From positions 1 through 5,414 of the forward strand of contig JAJRAE010000008.1 in the NCBI GenBank assembly GCA_028682985.1: 5,414 nt of DNA, read 5' to 3'. The translations under genes were made by a program, and so were the position numbers. The notes beneath the pieces are model-generated. The model did no database searches. It had not been told where the DNA came from and was given only the letters and a program-made list of their open reading frames with translations. This document shows, in pieces, positions 5,220 through 5,414 of this stretch (position 1 is the first letter of the stretch; each line of letters opens with the position of its first letter). The DNA comes from Methanobacterium sp. GTDB lineage: Archaea; Methanobacteriota; Methanobacteria; Methanobacteriales; Methanobacteriaceae.

Positions 5220-5414
5220 ATGGGATATTATATCGATTTAAGTAAAATCAGCTTGGATGATTTAAAAGATAAAATAACATCTTCAGATCTACTTCCCAGC
5301 CAACAGATACTTAAAAAGGGCATTGATGATAAATTTAAGGTTCTAAAATCGATTGATATTAAAAATATGGATGAATTAAATCGTAAGTTAAAAAATAAAA
5401 AGAATATTAAGGAA
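5220..5414 (+). CDS. Probable DUF4332 protein, N-terminal part (runs off right edge)
   Basis: From ATG at 5220, 65 codons are open to the window edge. The product begins MGYYIDLSKISLDDLKDKI and continues with SSDLLPSQQILKKGIDDKF. It ends in a very Lys/Asn-rich stretch. A start of the form M-x-YYIDL-x-KIS followed by a (D/x)LLPS-x-x-IL motif recalls proteins carrying a DUF4332 helix-hairpin-helix region. These are soluble, of poorly known function, and found in methanogens and clostridia. I recognise the pattern but cannot verify it here, and the DUF4332 core itself would lie beyond the window. A ribosome binding site supports the start. No function is proposed. Confidence 0.55.
   Translation, partial: MGYYIDLSKISLDDLKDKITSSDLLPSQQILKKGIDDKFKVLKSIDIKNMDELNRKLKNKKNIKE

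Overview
The window reads as chromosomal DNA from a methanogenic archaeon, most likely Methanobacterium or a close relative (Methanobacteriales). The evidence is low G+C content, frequent ATA and AGA codons, archaeal TATA boxes instead of bacterial -35/-10 pairs, GGTGAT-type ribosome binding sites, and GTG and TTG starts. The protein types also fit: a ferredoxin-like aldo/keto reductase, a MATE pump and a DUF4332-like N-terminus. The genus is an inference; no rRNA or methanogenesis gene is present to settle it.

Left part (1-2270): an efflux locus. The 5' end of a MATE-family exporter runs off the left edge on the minus strand. Upstream of it, in the same direction, is a MarR-family regulator. 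Diverging from the regulator is a 12-helix MFS exporter. The divergent MarR/MFS spacer carries four tandem TTTG(A/T) half-sites at an exact 16-bp period, a good candidate for the MarR operator. The MFS gene ends in a T-rich stretch with a perfect 10-bp hairpin stem.

Middle (2270-4829): a compact plus-strand operon. It starts with a TATA box followed directly by a TetR-type palindrome. Then come a TetR regulator with a TTG start and a good ribosome binding site, an aldo/keto reductase with two C-terminal [4Fe-4S] motifs 25 bp downstream, and a metallo-beta-lactamase-fold hydrolase. The ribosome binding site of the hydrolase overlaps the stop codon of the reductase. The layout suggests an autoregulated, ligand-induced redox and hydrolase module; its substrate cannot be read from the sequence.

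Right part (4830-5414): there is no intact gene until 5220. On the minus strand is a decayed isoprenylcysteine methyltransferase (ICMT)-like membrane protein. Its first part ends early, and its diagnostic GIYSKIRHPF segment continues in another reading frame before a second stop. A 20-bp palindrome and a TATA box then precede the 5' part of a probable DUF4332 helix-hairpin-helix protein that runs off the right edge.

Most of the content belongs to known families. The points most worth checking are the 16-bp-phased repeats, the TetR operator and its cassette, and the two-lesion pseudogene.
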